Assembly: GCF_025290915.1 (NCBI RefSeq) | Contig: NZ_JAOCQE010000020.1 | Coordinates: 1 to 46,359, forward strand | DNA from: Streptomyces sp. 15-116A | Lineage (GTDB): Bacteria; Actinomycetota; Actinomycetes; Streptomycetales; Streptomycetaceae | DNA length: 46,359 nt | Direction: 5' to 3' | The notes under the pieces: model-generated | Database searches by the model: none | What the model was told of the DNA's origin: nothing | Seen by the model: the letters and a program-made list of their open reading frames with translations, nothing else | Shown here: piece by piece, positions 8,964 to 18,810 of the stretch | Layout of the letters: each line of letters starts with the position of its first letter | How positions within the stretch are numbered: the first letter of the stretch is position 1 | Position numbers and translations under genes: made by a program

Positions 8964-8993
8964 AGGGCGGCCCCTGTGCTCCGGGGCCGCCCT
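8964..8993 (-). terminator. Hairpin terminator after guaB
   Basis: An 11-bp perfect stem (agggcggcccc / ggggccgccct) with an 8-nt loop, 55 bp beyond the guaB stop and 83 bp before the guaB3 start. It probably separates the two transcripts at least partly. Confidence 0.7.
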
Positions 8994-9047
8994 CACGGAA
9001 GCCTCACGCGTGCGTGCGCCCTTTCGAGGCTCACGCGCGCGTGCGCG

Positions 9048-10592
<1,545 letters not shown>

Positions 10593-10724
10593 CTAACGGG
10601 AAGCGTGGGTGTCTCATTCCACGGTTTCCCACGGCTCCGGGCTTCGTATGTTCGTACGGAAACGGTCCTGCGCCGGTTCATTCGCCGACGGTGTGATGCC
10701 GAAGGCGCGGTGGGGCAGCGGCGG

Positions 10725-11312
10725 TTACTGCTCCGCCAGGGCACGCAGCCGGCTCAGCGCCCGGTGCTGTGCCACCCGGACGGCGCCGGGTGACATTCCC
10801 AACATCTGTCCAGTCTCCTCCGCCGTGAGGCCCACCGCGATGCGCAGCAGGAGCAGCTCGCGCTGGTTCTCGGGCAGGTTGGCGAGGAGTTTCTTGGCCC
10901 ATTCGGCGTCGCTGCTGAGAAGGGCGCGCTCCTCCGGGCCGAGGGAGTCGTCGGGACGTTCGGGCATCTCGTCGGAGGGCACGGCGGTGGAGCCGGGGTG
11001 GCGCATCGCGGCGCGCTGCAGGTCGGCGACCTTGTGGGCGGCGATGGCGAAGACGAACGCCTCGAAGGGGCGCCCGGTGTCCCGGTAGCGGGGCAACGCG
11101 AGCAGGACCGCCACACAGACCTCCTGGGCGAGGTCCTCGACGAAGTGCCGGGCGTCACCGGGGAGCCGGGACAGCCGGGTGCGGCAGTAGCGCAGGGCCA
11201 GGGGATGCACGTGGGCGAGGAGATCGTGCGTGGCCTGCTCGTCCCCGTCGACAGCGCGGTGGACGAGCGCACCGATCGCCCCTTGGGCAGTGCCCGCCTC
11301 GTCGTCGCGCAT
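10725..11312 (-). CDS. sigD: RNA polymerase sigma factor, sigma-70 family (SigD-like)
   Basis: 195 residues if started at ATG 11312 ([10 protein letters not shown]). Region 2 includes [20 protein letters not shown] and [19 protein letters not shown]; region 4 has [17 protein letters not shown] and a [24 protein letters not shown] helix-turn-helix. Together with its place between bldM and guaB, this matches actinobacterial SigD. An in-frame ATG at 11402 has a good GGGGAGGG site and would add 30 residues. However, that stretch shows mixed third positions rather than the usual G/C bias, so the shorter form is preferred. No anti-sigma gene is adjacent. Confidence 0.85.
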   Translation of the reverse strand: MRDDEAGTAQGAIGALVHRAVDGDEQATHDLLAHVHPLALRYCRTRLSRLPGDARHFVEDLAQEVCVAVLLALPRYRDTGRPFEAFVFAIAAHKVADLQRAAMRHPGSTAVPSDEMPERPDDSLGPEERALLSSDAEWAKKLLANLPENQRELLLLRIAVGLTAEETGQMLGMSPGAVRVAQHRALSRLRALAEQ

Positions 11313-12038
11313 CGGTCCATGGTGCCCTGCGGACGCGGGGTCCGCGGCACCACGTCCCTTGTTGTGCACCGAAGCGTTATGAGCAGGTGCGCCGGAACTC
11401 ATCCCCTGCGCCCTCCCCTTCCGCTCGACCGACTCGTCCCCGAGGAACTCCACACCTCAAGGATGCGGCATCCGCGGCGAAACGAGCAGCGGGCATCCGG
11501 CGACCACCGCCGAAGCCCTGGTGGGCGGGGCTTTCGGCGCCCTGCACACGGTGTGCGCGATAGGCCCTGGGACCTGTCGTTCGGATCGAGCGGGCTCCGT
11601 GACTCCGGGCCCGCACCCGGCCGGGACGCGAACCTCGCCGACAGTGCGGTCCCGCGTGCGGCCAGACCTCGTACGGCGCGGTCACGCGGAGTGGGGCCCT
11701 CGTGGAGAGCCCGTGCGACACCACGCCCAGGCGAGTCCCGTTGAGCGCTACCGCGCCGGACGAAGATCCGTACGGCGGACTTGCGCCAAGCCAGACCTCG
11801 TACGACCAAGCCCCTACGGCCGCACCACGCCCGGGGAGCACCCGTACGGCGACACCGCACACCCGCAGAAGCACGGGCGGCGGAACCACCTCCGCCGCAG
11901 CGCCCCCGTCAGAGGCACTCTCCGCGGTCGGTGGGGCCACGCGCGTGTAGCGCCCGGGCGGGGGCATCCACGTACCCCCGCTCACCGGGAGCCGCTCCAC
12001 GTCAGCCGCCGCGGCCGGTCCGATCCGAAGGACAGGCC
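11313..12038. other. 726-bp gap without a convincing gene, with short repeats
   Basis: This lies between the sigma-factor start and the bldM stop, so it holds the sigma promoter and the bldM 3' region. A 15-bp word, gccagacctcgtacg, occurs twice (11661-11675 and 11790-11804), and gtacggcg recurs three more times. Open frames here are long only because GC is high; third-position bias is not consistent in any of them. Confidence 0.5.
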
Positions 12039-12650
12039 CTAGCGCACCAGACCCCACCGGAATCCGAGCGCCACCGCGTGCGCCCGGTCCGACGCGCCGA
12101 GCTTCTTGAAAAGCCGCCTGGCATGGGTCTTGACCGTGTCCTCGGAGAGGAACAGTTCGCGGCCGATCTCCGCGTTGGAGCGGCCGTGGCTCATCCCTTC
12201 GAGGACCTGGATCTCACGCGCGGTGAGCGTCGGCGCGGCGCCCATCTCGGCGGAGCGCAGCCGGCGCGGGGCGAGCCGCCAGGTCGGGTCGGCGAGGGCC
12301 TGAGTGACCGTGGCGCGCAGCTCCGCGCGGGAGGCGTCCTTGTGCAGATAGCCGCGGGCGCCGGCGGCCACCGCGAGGGCCACGCCGTCGAGGTCCTCGG
12401 CGACGGTCAGCATGATGATGCGCGCGCCGGGGTCGGCCGACAGCAGCCGCCGGACGGTCTCCACGCCGCCCAGACCGGGCATGCGTACGTCCATCAGAAT
12501 CAGGTCCGAGCGGTCGGCGCCCCAGCGGCGGAGGACTTCCTCGCCGTTGGCAGCCGTCGTCACGCGCTCGACGCCGGGCACGGTCGCGACCGCGCGGCGG
12601 AGCGCCTCTCGGGCAAGCGGGGAGTCGTCGCAGACGAGGACGGAAGTCAT
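12039..12650 (-). CDS. bldM: Response regulator BldM (sporulation control)
   Basis: 203 residues, the length I recall for S. coelicolor BldM. The receiver domain has acidic pair D8-D9, phosphoacceptor-site D54 (LILMDVRMPG) and YLHKDAS. The LuxR-type helix-turn-helix covers about 140-200 (LTAREIQVLEGMSHGRSNAEIGR...). BldM is an orphan regulator, with no kinase partner here. As a homodimer it activates early aerial-hyphae genes; as a heterodimer with WhiI it activates late ones (established for the family). A perfect sigma-BldN promoter lies upstream. It is divergent from whiD, another sporulation gene. Confidence 0.97.
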   Translation of the reverse strand: MTSVLVCDDSPLAREALRRAVATVPGVERVTTAANGEEVLRRWGADRSDLILMDVRMPGLGGVETVRRLLSADPGARIIMLTVAEDLDGVALAVAAGARGYLHKDASRAELRATVTQALADPTWRLAPRRLRSAEMGAAPTLTAREIQVLEGMSHGRSNAEIGRELFLSEDTVKTHARRLFKKLGASDRAHAVALGFRWGLVR

Positions 12651-12773
12651 GGCCGCCCTCCGCAGCTGATGCGCGTCACCTTGAGCCTCCAGGCTGGTAC
12701 GAAATCGTCACCTGTGCGGTCGACCGTCTCGGACGCCTGCCCGAGCGCTTGTTCCTTCAACCGCCTCGCACTC

Positions 12774-12801
12774 TCAACGACGGTCACTCGAAAGAGTTAC
12801 G
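12774..12801 (-). promoter_or_regulatory. Sigma-BldN promoter of bldM
   Basis: Read on the minus strand: -35 CGTAAC (12801-12796), exactly 16 nt, then -10 CGTTGA (12779-12774), an exact match to the known sigma-BldN consensus. Transcription would begin near 12767, giving a leader of about 117 nt before the bldM ATG at 12650. In Streptomyces, BldN-dependent transcription of bldM is established. The rest of the 380-bp bldM-whiD spacer should hold the whiD promoters; I could not assign them by eye. Confidence 0.9.
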
Positions 12802-13030
12802 GGGCCGTCTGCCATCTTCGGCACTCTACGTGAGGAGGCGGACACGGTGCAGATACGCGCGGCAGACCCTCAACCTTTCATCACAACCCATGCCCCATTC
12901 AGACCCTTTTCTTCCCGTTTGCCAGTGTCTGGAGCTAGATTCGCAATGAGTCATATTTTCATCTCCTTGGATCGTAGTTGTACGGTCGTGGACACCGGAT
13001 CCGCCCAGAACGGCTACAAGGGGTCACGCA

Positions 13031-13366
13031 ATGGCAGATTTCTCCCGCCTTCCCGGACCGAACGCGGACCTGTGGGACTGGCAGCTCCTGGCTGCGTGCC
13101 GCGGGGTGGACAGCTCGCTCTTCTTCCACCCGGAGGGCGAACGGGGCGCCGCTCGAAGCGCTCGCGAGAACTCGGCCAAAGAGGTCTGCATGAGGTGCCC
13201 GGTGCGCGCCGAGTGCGCCGCGCACGCCCTGGCGGTACGTGAGCCGTACGGCGTGTGGGGCGGCCTGACCGAGGACGAGCGCGAAGAGCTGATGGGCCGC
13301 GCGCGCAACCGCCTGGTGTCGGCATCGGCGTCGACAGCCGGCGAGCACGCGGCTTCGAACACCTGA
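13031..13366 (+). CDS. whiD: WhiB-family iron-sulfur transcription factor WhiD
   Basis: 111 residues. The four [4Fe-4S]-ligand cysteines are C23, C53, C56 and C62, in the WhiD arrangement (C-x29-C-x2-C-x5-C). The GVWGG turn (74-78) is followed by a basic C-terminal tail (GRARNRLV). WhiD is needed for late sporulation (septum and spore-wall maturation) and, like other Wbl proteins, is expected to work by binding the principal sigma factor. The start ATG has AAGGGG upstream. Its location beside bldM supports the specific name rather than another Wbl paralogue. A canonical terminator follows. Confidence 0.95.
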   Translation: MADFSRLPGPNADLWDWQLLAACRGVDSSLFFHPEGERGAARSARENSAKEVCMRCPVRAECAAHALAVREPYGVWGGLTEDEREELMGRARNRLVSASASTAGEHAASNT

Positions 13367-13385
13367 AGGAACGTTTCTGCGCTTC

Positions 13386-13412
13386 GGGCACGCACGCGTG
13401 CCCTTGTTTTTT
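13386..13412 (+). terminator. Rho-independent terminator of whiD
   Basis: A 7-bp stem gggcacg/cgtgccc with a CACG loop, followed by ttgtttttt. The T-rich tail is unusual for this GC-rich region and makes the call strong. It begins 20 bp after the whiD stop. Confidence 0.93.
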
Positions 13413-13528
13413 CGCTGGAGGTGGTCACAGAGGCGTCGTCACGGGGGTGATCAGAGGACCGTCACGGGAAGTGACCGCAGGACAGTCTCCCGCCCCAGCC
13501 GCGACACGGCCGCCGGTGCCGGACCCCG

Positions 13529-14425
13529 CTACCGGCCGGCCGCCCGCGCCAGCTGATCCAGCGTCGCCGTGACCGCCGGCACCTGGGCGAGGTCGGGGAG
13601 GGTCAGCGCGACGATCTCCCGCCGCACGGCGGGTTCCAGGGAGACGGTGCGTACGCCCCTGGGCCGCAGGGACTCGATGGCGAGCTGCGGCAGTACGGCG
13701 ACGCCGAGGCCGGCGCCCACCAGACCGGCGACCGCGGGATAGTCGTCGGTCGCGAAGTCGATGCGCGGGGTGAAGCCGGCCGACTCGCACACCTCCACCA
13801 ACTGCCCCCGGCAGCGCGGACAGCCCGCGATCCACGGCTCCTCGGCGAGCTCGCCGATGCCGACGGAAGACGCACGCGCGAGCGCGTGCCGCTCGGGCAC
13901 GAGCCCGACGAGACGGTCCGTGAGCAGCGGGCGCACCACGAGGTCGTCCCACTCCTCGGCACCGGCCGCCCCCTCGTAGCGGAAGGCGAGCGCCACATCG
14001 CAGTCGCCCTCGCGCAGCATCTCGACGGAACGGGGCGGCTCGGCCTCCTCCAGGGAGACCCGGGTGCCGGGATGCGCGTCGCGCAGGGCCGCGAGGGCCG
14101 TCGGTACGAGGGTGGAGCTGCCGCTGGGGAAGGAGACCAGCCGGACCCGTCCCGCCCGCAGCCCGGCGATGGCGGCCACCTCCTCCTCGGCGGCGGTGAG
14201 GCCCGCGAGGATCCCGGCGGCGTGCCGCACCAGCGCCTCACCGGCCTGGGTGAGCCGCATCTCGCGGCCGCTGCGGATGAGCAGGGGCGTGCCGACGGAC
14301 GCTTCGAGCGCCTTCATCTGCTGGCTGACGGCGGGCTGGGTGCAGCCCAGTTCGCGGGCCGCGGCGGAGAAGGAGCCGGTGGCGGCCACGGCGCGCAGCA
14401 CTCGGAGATGACGGGCTTCGATCAC
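13529..14425 (-). CDS. LysR-family transcriptional regulator
   Basis: 298 residues with GTG 14425 (reads M-IEARHLRVLRAVAATGS). The N-terminal winged helix-turn-helix has the family pattern FSAAARELGCTQPAVSQQMKALE (about 18-40), followed by a periplasmic-binding-protein-like effector domain. It is divergent from the MOSC-domain gene with only 81 bp between starts. LysR regulators usually control the divergent neighbour and themselves, so the MOSC gene is the likely target. The effector is unknown. Confidence 0.92.
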   Translation of the reverse strand: MIEARHLRVLRAVAATGSFSAAARELGCTQPAVSQQMKALEASVGTPLLIRSGREMRLTQAGEALVRHAAGILAGLTAAEEEVAAIAGLRAGRVRLVSFPSGSSTLVPTALAALRDAHPGTRVSLEEAEPPRSVEMLREGDCDVALAFRYEGAAGAEEWDDLVVRPLLTDRLVGLVPERHALARASSVGIGELAEEPWIAGCPRCRGQLVEVCESAGFTPRIDFATDDYPAVAGLVGAGLGVAVLPQLAIESLRPRGVRTVSLEPAVRREIVALTLPDLAQVPAVTATLDQLARAAGR

Positions 14426-14453
14426 ACCGCCAAGGATAAGCGCTCCTTTGATG

Positions 14454-14473
14454 CGACGCCGAATAATGCGTCG
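14454..14473. promoter_or_regulatory. Inverted repeat in LysR/MOSC divergent promoter
   Basis: cgacgc (14454-14459), 8-nt AT-rich spacer, gcgtcg (14468-14473). It sits in the 81-bp intergenic region 28 bp upstream of the LysR start, a usual position for a LysR-type operator. Assignment is by position and symmetry only. Confidence 0.4.
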
Positions 14474-14506
14474 ACGCTTTGATCGAGGTCGCCTACCGTG
14501 CGGCTC

Positions 14507-15187
14507 ATGAAGCTTCTCTCTGTGAACCTCGGGCGCCCGAAGGCCGTGCCGTACACCGACCAGCCCGAGGGCCTGACCGGAATCGACAAGAAGCCGGTGG
14601 ACGGGCCGGTGCGGGTGGCGGCGCCGGGACCGAAGGGAACGGGCGCGGGCGGGCTGGCCGGGGACGCGGTGTGCGACACGCGGCACCACGGCGGCGACGA
14701 CCAGGCCGTCTACGCCGTGGCCCGCGAGGATCTCGACGCGTGGGAGCGCGAGCTGGGCCGCCCGCTGGCGAACGGCGCGTTCGGCGAGAACCTCACCACG
14801 GAAGGGATCGACGTGTCCGGCGCCCGCATCGGTGAGCGCTGGGGCATCGGCTCCGAGGTCGTGCTGGAGATCACCAGCGGGCGTATCCCCTGCCTGACCT
14901 TCCAGGGCCACATCGGCGAGAAGGGCTGGGTGAAGCGCTTCACGCAGCAGGGTGCGCCGGGGGCCTATCTGCGTGTGGTCAGGCCCGGTGAGATACGTGC
15001 GGGCGACGAGGTGCGGATCCTGCACCGGCCCGACCACGAGGTGACGGTGGCCCTGCAGTTCCGGGCCGTGACGACCGAGCGGACGCTGCTGCCGCGGCTG
15101 CTCGCGGCGGGCGAGGCACTGCACCCGGAGGCGCTGGCGACGGCGCGGACGTGGGTGGAGAAGTACGGCGAGCAGCAGTCGACTTGA
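14507..15187 (+). CDS. MOSC domain-containing protein (YiiM-like)
   Basis: 226 residues from ATG 14507; a GTG at 14498 is in frame and would add three residues. The chain has the YiiM-type order: N-terminal KLLSVNLGRPK, the HHGGDDQAVYA segment, GAFGENLTTEGID, and the MOSC core GRIPCLTFQGHIG with a conserved Cys. MOSC domains bind the molybdenum cofactor or carry sulfur; the YiiM branch is linked to reduction or detoxification of N-hydroxylated bases. The precise substrate here is unknown. The divergent LysR gene is the likely regulator. Confidence 0.85.
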   Translation: MKLLSVNLGRPKAVPYTDQPEGLTGIDKKPVDGPVRVAAPGPKGTGAGGLAGDAVCDTRHHGGDDQAVYAVAREDLDAWERELGRPLANGAFGENLTTEGIDVSGARIGERWGIGSEVVLEITSGRIPCLTFQGHIGEKGWVKRFTQQGAPGAYLRVVRPGEIRAGDEVRILHRPDHEVTVALQFRAVTTERTLLPRLLAAGEALHPEALATARTWVEKYGEQQST

Positions 15188-15360
15188 TGACGCGTCAACC
15201 CTGATGCCGGGCGCGTGCCGGGCCTTCAGGGAAGTCGTCCTCGGCCAGTCGCCGCACGGCTCCTAGGGGGAAACCCCCGAGGCCCTGCGGGGGTTGTCTC
15301 AGGGGCTGGTCGGGGCAGGTCCCCGATGTCCGGCGGGTCGTGATCCACGACGCTCGAAGC

Positions 15361-16932
15361 ATGACTCGCCACACGTCGCACCACGCGGCACCGGACGGAG
15401 GAAACCCGCCCGGTGCCCCACGCCGCGCCTTCCGTTTCAAGCGCCTTGTCATCGTGCTGGGTTCGCTGGTGACCACGGTCGCCGTGGCCGTCGGCGCGCT
15501 GTTCGCCTGGCTGTGGACCGACGCGAAGGTGAACACGGTCGGCAAGGAGCCGTTCGACAACGCCCTGGCGATACCGCCCCTGGCCGAGTCGACCGTCGAC
15601 AAGGACGGTACCCGGGTCTTCGATCTGCGAATGCAGGCGGGAGAGACGGAGTTCCGGGACGGTGTGAAGACGCCGACCTGGGGCTTCAACGGCTCCTATC
15701 TGGGCCCGACGCTGCGGGCGGAACGCGGCGAGAAGGTACGGGTGCGGGTCAGCAATGCGCTGGACGAGGCGTCCTCCGTGCACTGGCACGGCATGCATCT
15801 GCCGGCCCGGATGGACGGCGGCCCGCACCAGATGATCGCCCCGGGAGCCACCTGGAGCCCGCACTGGACGGTGGACCAGCCGGCGTCCACGCTCTGGTAC
15901 CACCCGCATCCCCACGGCAGGACCGAGGACCACGTGCGGCGCGGGCTGGCTGGCCTGTTCCTCCTCGACGACGAGACCTCGGCGCGCCTGCCGCTGCCGA
16001 AGCGGTACGGCGTCGACGACCTGCCGGTCGTCGTGCAGGACGTCCGCTTCGACGGCGCACGGCTGGCGGGCGACCGCGGGCTGATGCAGAACGTGGGTTT
16101 CCTCGGCGACCGGACCATGGTCAACGGCACCCTGCGCCCCTACCGGAAGGTCCACGACGAGCTGATACGGCTGCGGCTGCTCAACGCGTCCACGGCCCGC
16201 ACCTACGCCTTCGGGTTCCCCGACGACCGCGACTTCTCCCTCATAGGCACGGACGGCGGTCTGCTGGAGCGGCCCGCGGTCATGGACCGCATACAGCTGT
16301 CGCCGGGTGAACGCGCCGAGATCGTCGTGCGGATGAAGGCCGGTGAGCGGGTGATGCTCCGCAGCTTCCCGCAGGAGAACTACGGGGGCGCCTGGCAGCG
16401 GCGGTTCGGGGGCGGCGACGACACCTTCGACGTACTGGAGTTGCGGGCGGCCGAGCGGCTGCGGCCCTCCCCGGAGGTTCCCGCCTCGCTGGCCGCATCG
16501 GAACTGCCGGACGCCGAACAGGCCGTGCGAGGGCGGCACTTCGATCTGAAGCTGTCAGGGATCAATGTCCGGAAGATGGATATGGGGCGCGTCGACGAGA
16601 CCGTGACACGCGGGACGACGGAGGTGTGGACGATACGCAACTCCAACGGAATGCCGCACAACTTCCATGTGCACGACGTGCAGTTCCGCGTGGTGGAGGT
16701 GAACGGAAAGACTCCGCCGCCGGCTCTGCGCGGGCCGAAGGACACGGTGTTCGTCCCGCACGGCACCACGATGAAACTGGCTCTGCGCTTCACCGGGCCG
16801 GCCGATCCGGACACGCCGTACATGTACCACTGTCATCTGCTGTATCACGAAGACGAGGGGATGATGGGCCAGTTCGTGGTGGTCGAGAAGGGTCAGTCGG
16901 CCGGGAGCCCTCCGGACCATGCGGGTCATTGA
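15361..16932 (+). CDS. Membrane-anchored multicopper oxidase
   Basis: 523 residues from ATG 15361; GTG 15340 is an in-frame alternative, and neither has a strong ribosome site. One N-terminal transmembrane helix or uncleaved signal (about 28-52) places the enzyme outside the membrane. Three cupredoxin domains carry all four copper motifs: HWHG (141-144), WYHPHPHG (H181, H183), MPHNFHVHD, and HCHLLYHEDEGM with type-1 ligands C491, H496 and M501. It oxidises phenols or metal ions (e.g. Cu+ or Fe2+) and reduces O2 to water. The chain ends in a His-containing tail (DHAGH). No copper chaperone is adjacent. Confidence 0.92.
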   Translation: MTRHTSHHAAPDGGNPPGAPRRAFRFKRLVIVLGSLVTTVAVAVGALFAWLWTDAKVNTVGKEPFDNALAIPPLAESTVDKDGTRVFDLRMQAGETEFRDGVKTPTWGFNGSYLGPTLRAERGEKVRVRVSNALDEASSVHWHGMHLPARMDGGPHQMIAPGATWSPHWTVDQPASTLWYHPHPHGRTEDHVRRGLAGLFLLDDETSARLPLPKRYGVDDLPVVVQDVRFDGARLAGDRGLMQNVGFLGDRTMVNGTLRPYRKVHDELIRLRLLNASTARTYAFGFPDDRDFSLIGTDGGLLERPAVMDRIQLSPGERAEIVVRMKAGERVMLRSFPQENYGGAWQRRFGGGDDTFDVLELRAAERLRPSPEVPASLAASELPDAEQAVRGRHFDLKLSGINVRKMDMGRVDETVTRGTTEVWTIRNSNGMPHNFHVHDVQFRVVEVNGKTPPPALRGPKDTVFVPHGTTMKLALRFTGPADPDTPYMYHCHLLYHEDEGMMGQFVVVEKGQSAGSPPDHAGH

Positions 16933-17072
16933 GATCACGGAGGTCAGGGAGGTCGTGGGGGCGGGCGGAAGCGTGGGGAGAAGGTGGGCTGAACCGACCG
17001 GGGCTCCAGCGCACTCCCGGAAGGGGACCGGCGTGAGCGGACCACTCCGCTCCAGGTAACTACTCTTGCGCC

Positions 17073-17846
17073 ATGACAACGGCTCTGATTACGGGATCGA
17101 CGGCGGGGATCGGTGCCGCGTTCGCGCGGCGGCTGGCGGCCGACGGACATGACCTGGTGCTGGTGGCCCGCGACACGGGCCGGCTGCGGGAACAGGCGAC
17201 CGAGCTGCACGACCGGCACGGCATCGAGGCGGAGGTGCTGACCGCCGACCTCGCGGAGGACAGCGGCATCGAGGCGGTGGCCGAGCGGCTCCGCGACCGC
17301 AAGAACCCCGTCGACCTGCTGATCAACAACGCCGGTTTCGGCAACAAGGGACGCTATCTGGACGTGCCCATGGCCGACGAGCTGAGAATGCTCAAGGTGC
17401 ACTGCGAGGCGGTGCTGCGGCTGACGTCGGCGGCGGCGGAGGCGATGCGGGAGCGCGGTCGCGGTGGTGTCGTGAACGTGGCCTCGGTCGCGGCCTTCGT
17501 CCCGCGGGGGACGTACGGGGCGTCCAAGGCGTGGGTGGTGCAGTTCACGCAGGGCGCGGCGAAGGATCTGGCGGACAGCGGCGTACGTCTGATGGCGCTG
17601 TGCCCCGGGTTCGTGCGCACCGAGTTCCACGACCGGGCCGGGATGGGCACGGACAACATCCCGAAGTGGATGTGGCTGGACGCGGACAAGGTGGTGGCGG
17701 CGGCGCTGGCCGATCTGGCCCGGGGCAGGACGGTGTCGATCCCGGACCCGCGCTACAAGACGCTGATGGGTGCGGCGAAGCTGGTGCCGCGGGGCATGCT
17801 GGGCGGGATCTCGTCGCGGACGGGCCGGAAGTACGGGCCGCAGTAG
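17073..17846 (+). CDS. Short-chain dehydrogenase/reductase (classical SDR)
   Basis: 257 residues. The Rossmann motif TGSTAGIG is at 8-15 and NNAG begins at 85. The catalytic triad is S138-Y148-K152 (NVASVAAF..GTYGASKAW). The pattern favours NADP(H)-dependent oxidoreduction of a hydroxyl/keto group on a lipid or polyketide-like substrate; the substrate is unknown. It is followed after 89 bp by the ester-cyclase-like gene on the same strand. Confidence 0.92.
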   Translation: MTTALITGSTAGIGAAFARRLAADGHDLVLVARDTGRLREQATELHDRHGIEAEVLTADLAEDSGIEAVAERLRDRKNPVDLLINNAGFGNKGRYLDVPMADELRMLKVHCEAVLRLTSAAAEAMRERGRGGVVNVASVAAFVPRGTYGASKAWVVQFTQGAAKDLADSGVRLMALCPGFVRTEFHDRAGMGTDNIPKWMWLDADKVVAAALADLARGRTVSIPDPRYKTLMGAAKLVPRGMLGGISSRTGRKYGPQ

Positions 17847-17935
17847 GGCCACGGCGTCGGGCTGTGGCCCTGGGGTCCCGGTGGGAAAATGGGTGCTGAC
17901 AGTACCCGGACCCGGGGGGACCGGAGGCGGGCGGC

Positions 17936-18643
17936 ATGACCTTCGTACAGCTCATCGACTGCAGGACGAACCGGCTCGAGGAGATGGACCGGCTGCTCGA
18001 TCAGTGGGTCGAGCAGACCAGGGGAAAACGGACGGCGACGCATGCGGTGGTCGGCAGGGACCACTCGGACGCCTCGCACGTCGTGGAGATCGTGGAGTTT
18101 CCGTCGTACGAGGAGGCGATGCGCAATTCGGGGCTGCCGGAGACCGACCGGATCTTCCGGGAGATGGTCGCGCTCTGCGAGGAGACGCCGACGTTCACCG
18201 ATCTGGACGTGGTGCGGGACGCGCAGTTGAACGCGGACTCCGTGCGGCGGTTCTTCGAGGTGCTGGCCGGCGAGGGTGATCTGTCGCCGATGGCCGGTCT
18301 GGTCGCGGAGCACTACCACGACCACGATCCCGGCAACGAGCAGGACCTCATCGGCCTGGACCACTTCCGGCGCGAGATGGACGTGTGGCGCAACGGCTTC
18401 GACTTCACCATCCGGATCGAGGACCAGATCGCCCAGGGCGACCGGGTGTGCACACGGTGGTCCTGGGAGGCGACGCACAAGGGCGAGTTCCTGGGCATCC
18501 CGGCCACCGGCAGGAAGGTCTCCATGACCGGTACGACCATCTTCCGTTTCGACGGCAACGGCAGGATCGCCGAGGGCTGGTGGCAGTACGACCGACTGGG
18601 GCTGATGGCACAACTGGGGGCGCTGGAGCCGACGGAGCTGTAA
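17936..18643 (+). CDS. Two-domain protein: N-terminal ABM-like ferredoxin fold + C-terminal SnoaL-like ester cyclase domain
   Basis: 235 residues. Residues 1-95 (MTFVQLIDCRTNRLEEMDRL...EIVEFPSYEEAMRNSGLPET) look like a dimeric alpha-beta barrel domain. From about 100 there is a SnoaL-like fold (NADSVRRFFEVL, LVAEHYHDHDPGNEQDLIGLDHFRREM, FRFDGNGRIAEGWWQYD). SnoaL-type domains catalyse aldol ring closure in polyketide pathways, but most genomic ones are of unknown role. The fusion suggests a small-molecule binding or isomerising enzyme. It may share a transcript with the SDR gene. Confidence 0.8.
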   Translation: MTFVQLIDCRTNRLEEMDRLLDQWVEQTRGKRTATHAVVGRDHSDASHVVEIVEFPSYEEAMRNSGLPETDRIFREMVALCEETPTFTDLDVVRDAQLNADSVRRFFEVLAGEGDLSPMAGLVAEHYHDHDPGNEQDLIGLDHFRREMDVWRNGFDFTIRIEDQIAQGDRVCTRWSWEATHKGEFLGIPATGRKVSMTGTTIFRFDGNGRIAEGWWQYDRLGLMAQLGALEPTEL

Positions 18644-18746
18644 GCGCTGCGGCTCCGGAGTTAAGTCAGGTCCCTCTCCCCCGAGGGGGACCTTCGGCCT
18701 GCGACGCCCCGCACGCCTGACTCAAGGGCGTCGAAGGGCCCCACTC

Positions 18747-18797
18747 GTCGCACCGGCGCCGCAAGGCCCGCCCAACCGGGCTGGCGCGCGGTGCGAC
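18747..18797. terminator. Long hairpin between convergent genes
   Basis: Outer arms gtcgcaccg (18747-18755) and cggtgcgac (18789-18797) are perfectly complementary, with a further ggcgc-type inner stem. It is placed between the stops of the ester-cyclase gene (18643) and the minus-strand gene ending at 18811. A shorter hairpin (aggtccc/gggacct) near 18668 may act first for the plus strand. Confidence 0.65.
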
Positions 18798-18810
18798 CGT
18801 GCGTACGGCC

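Noticed and set aside
11313..11402. Longer start for the sigma factor at ATG 11402
   Set aside because: There is a good ribosome site, but the extra 30 codons have mixed third positions, unlike the rest of the gene. The shorter start was used and the alternative recorded.
11377..12057. Minus-strand open frame of 226 codons between the sigma factor and bldM
   Set aside because: It overlaps both neighbours, lacks consistent third-position bias and shows no family pattern; treated as part of the non-coding gap, though not excluded.
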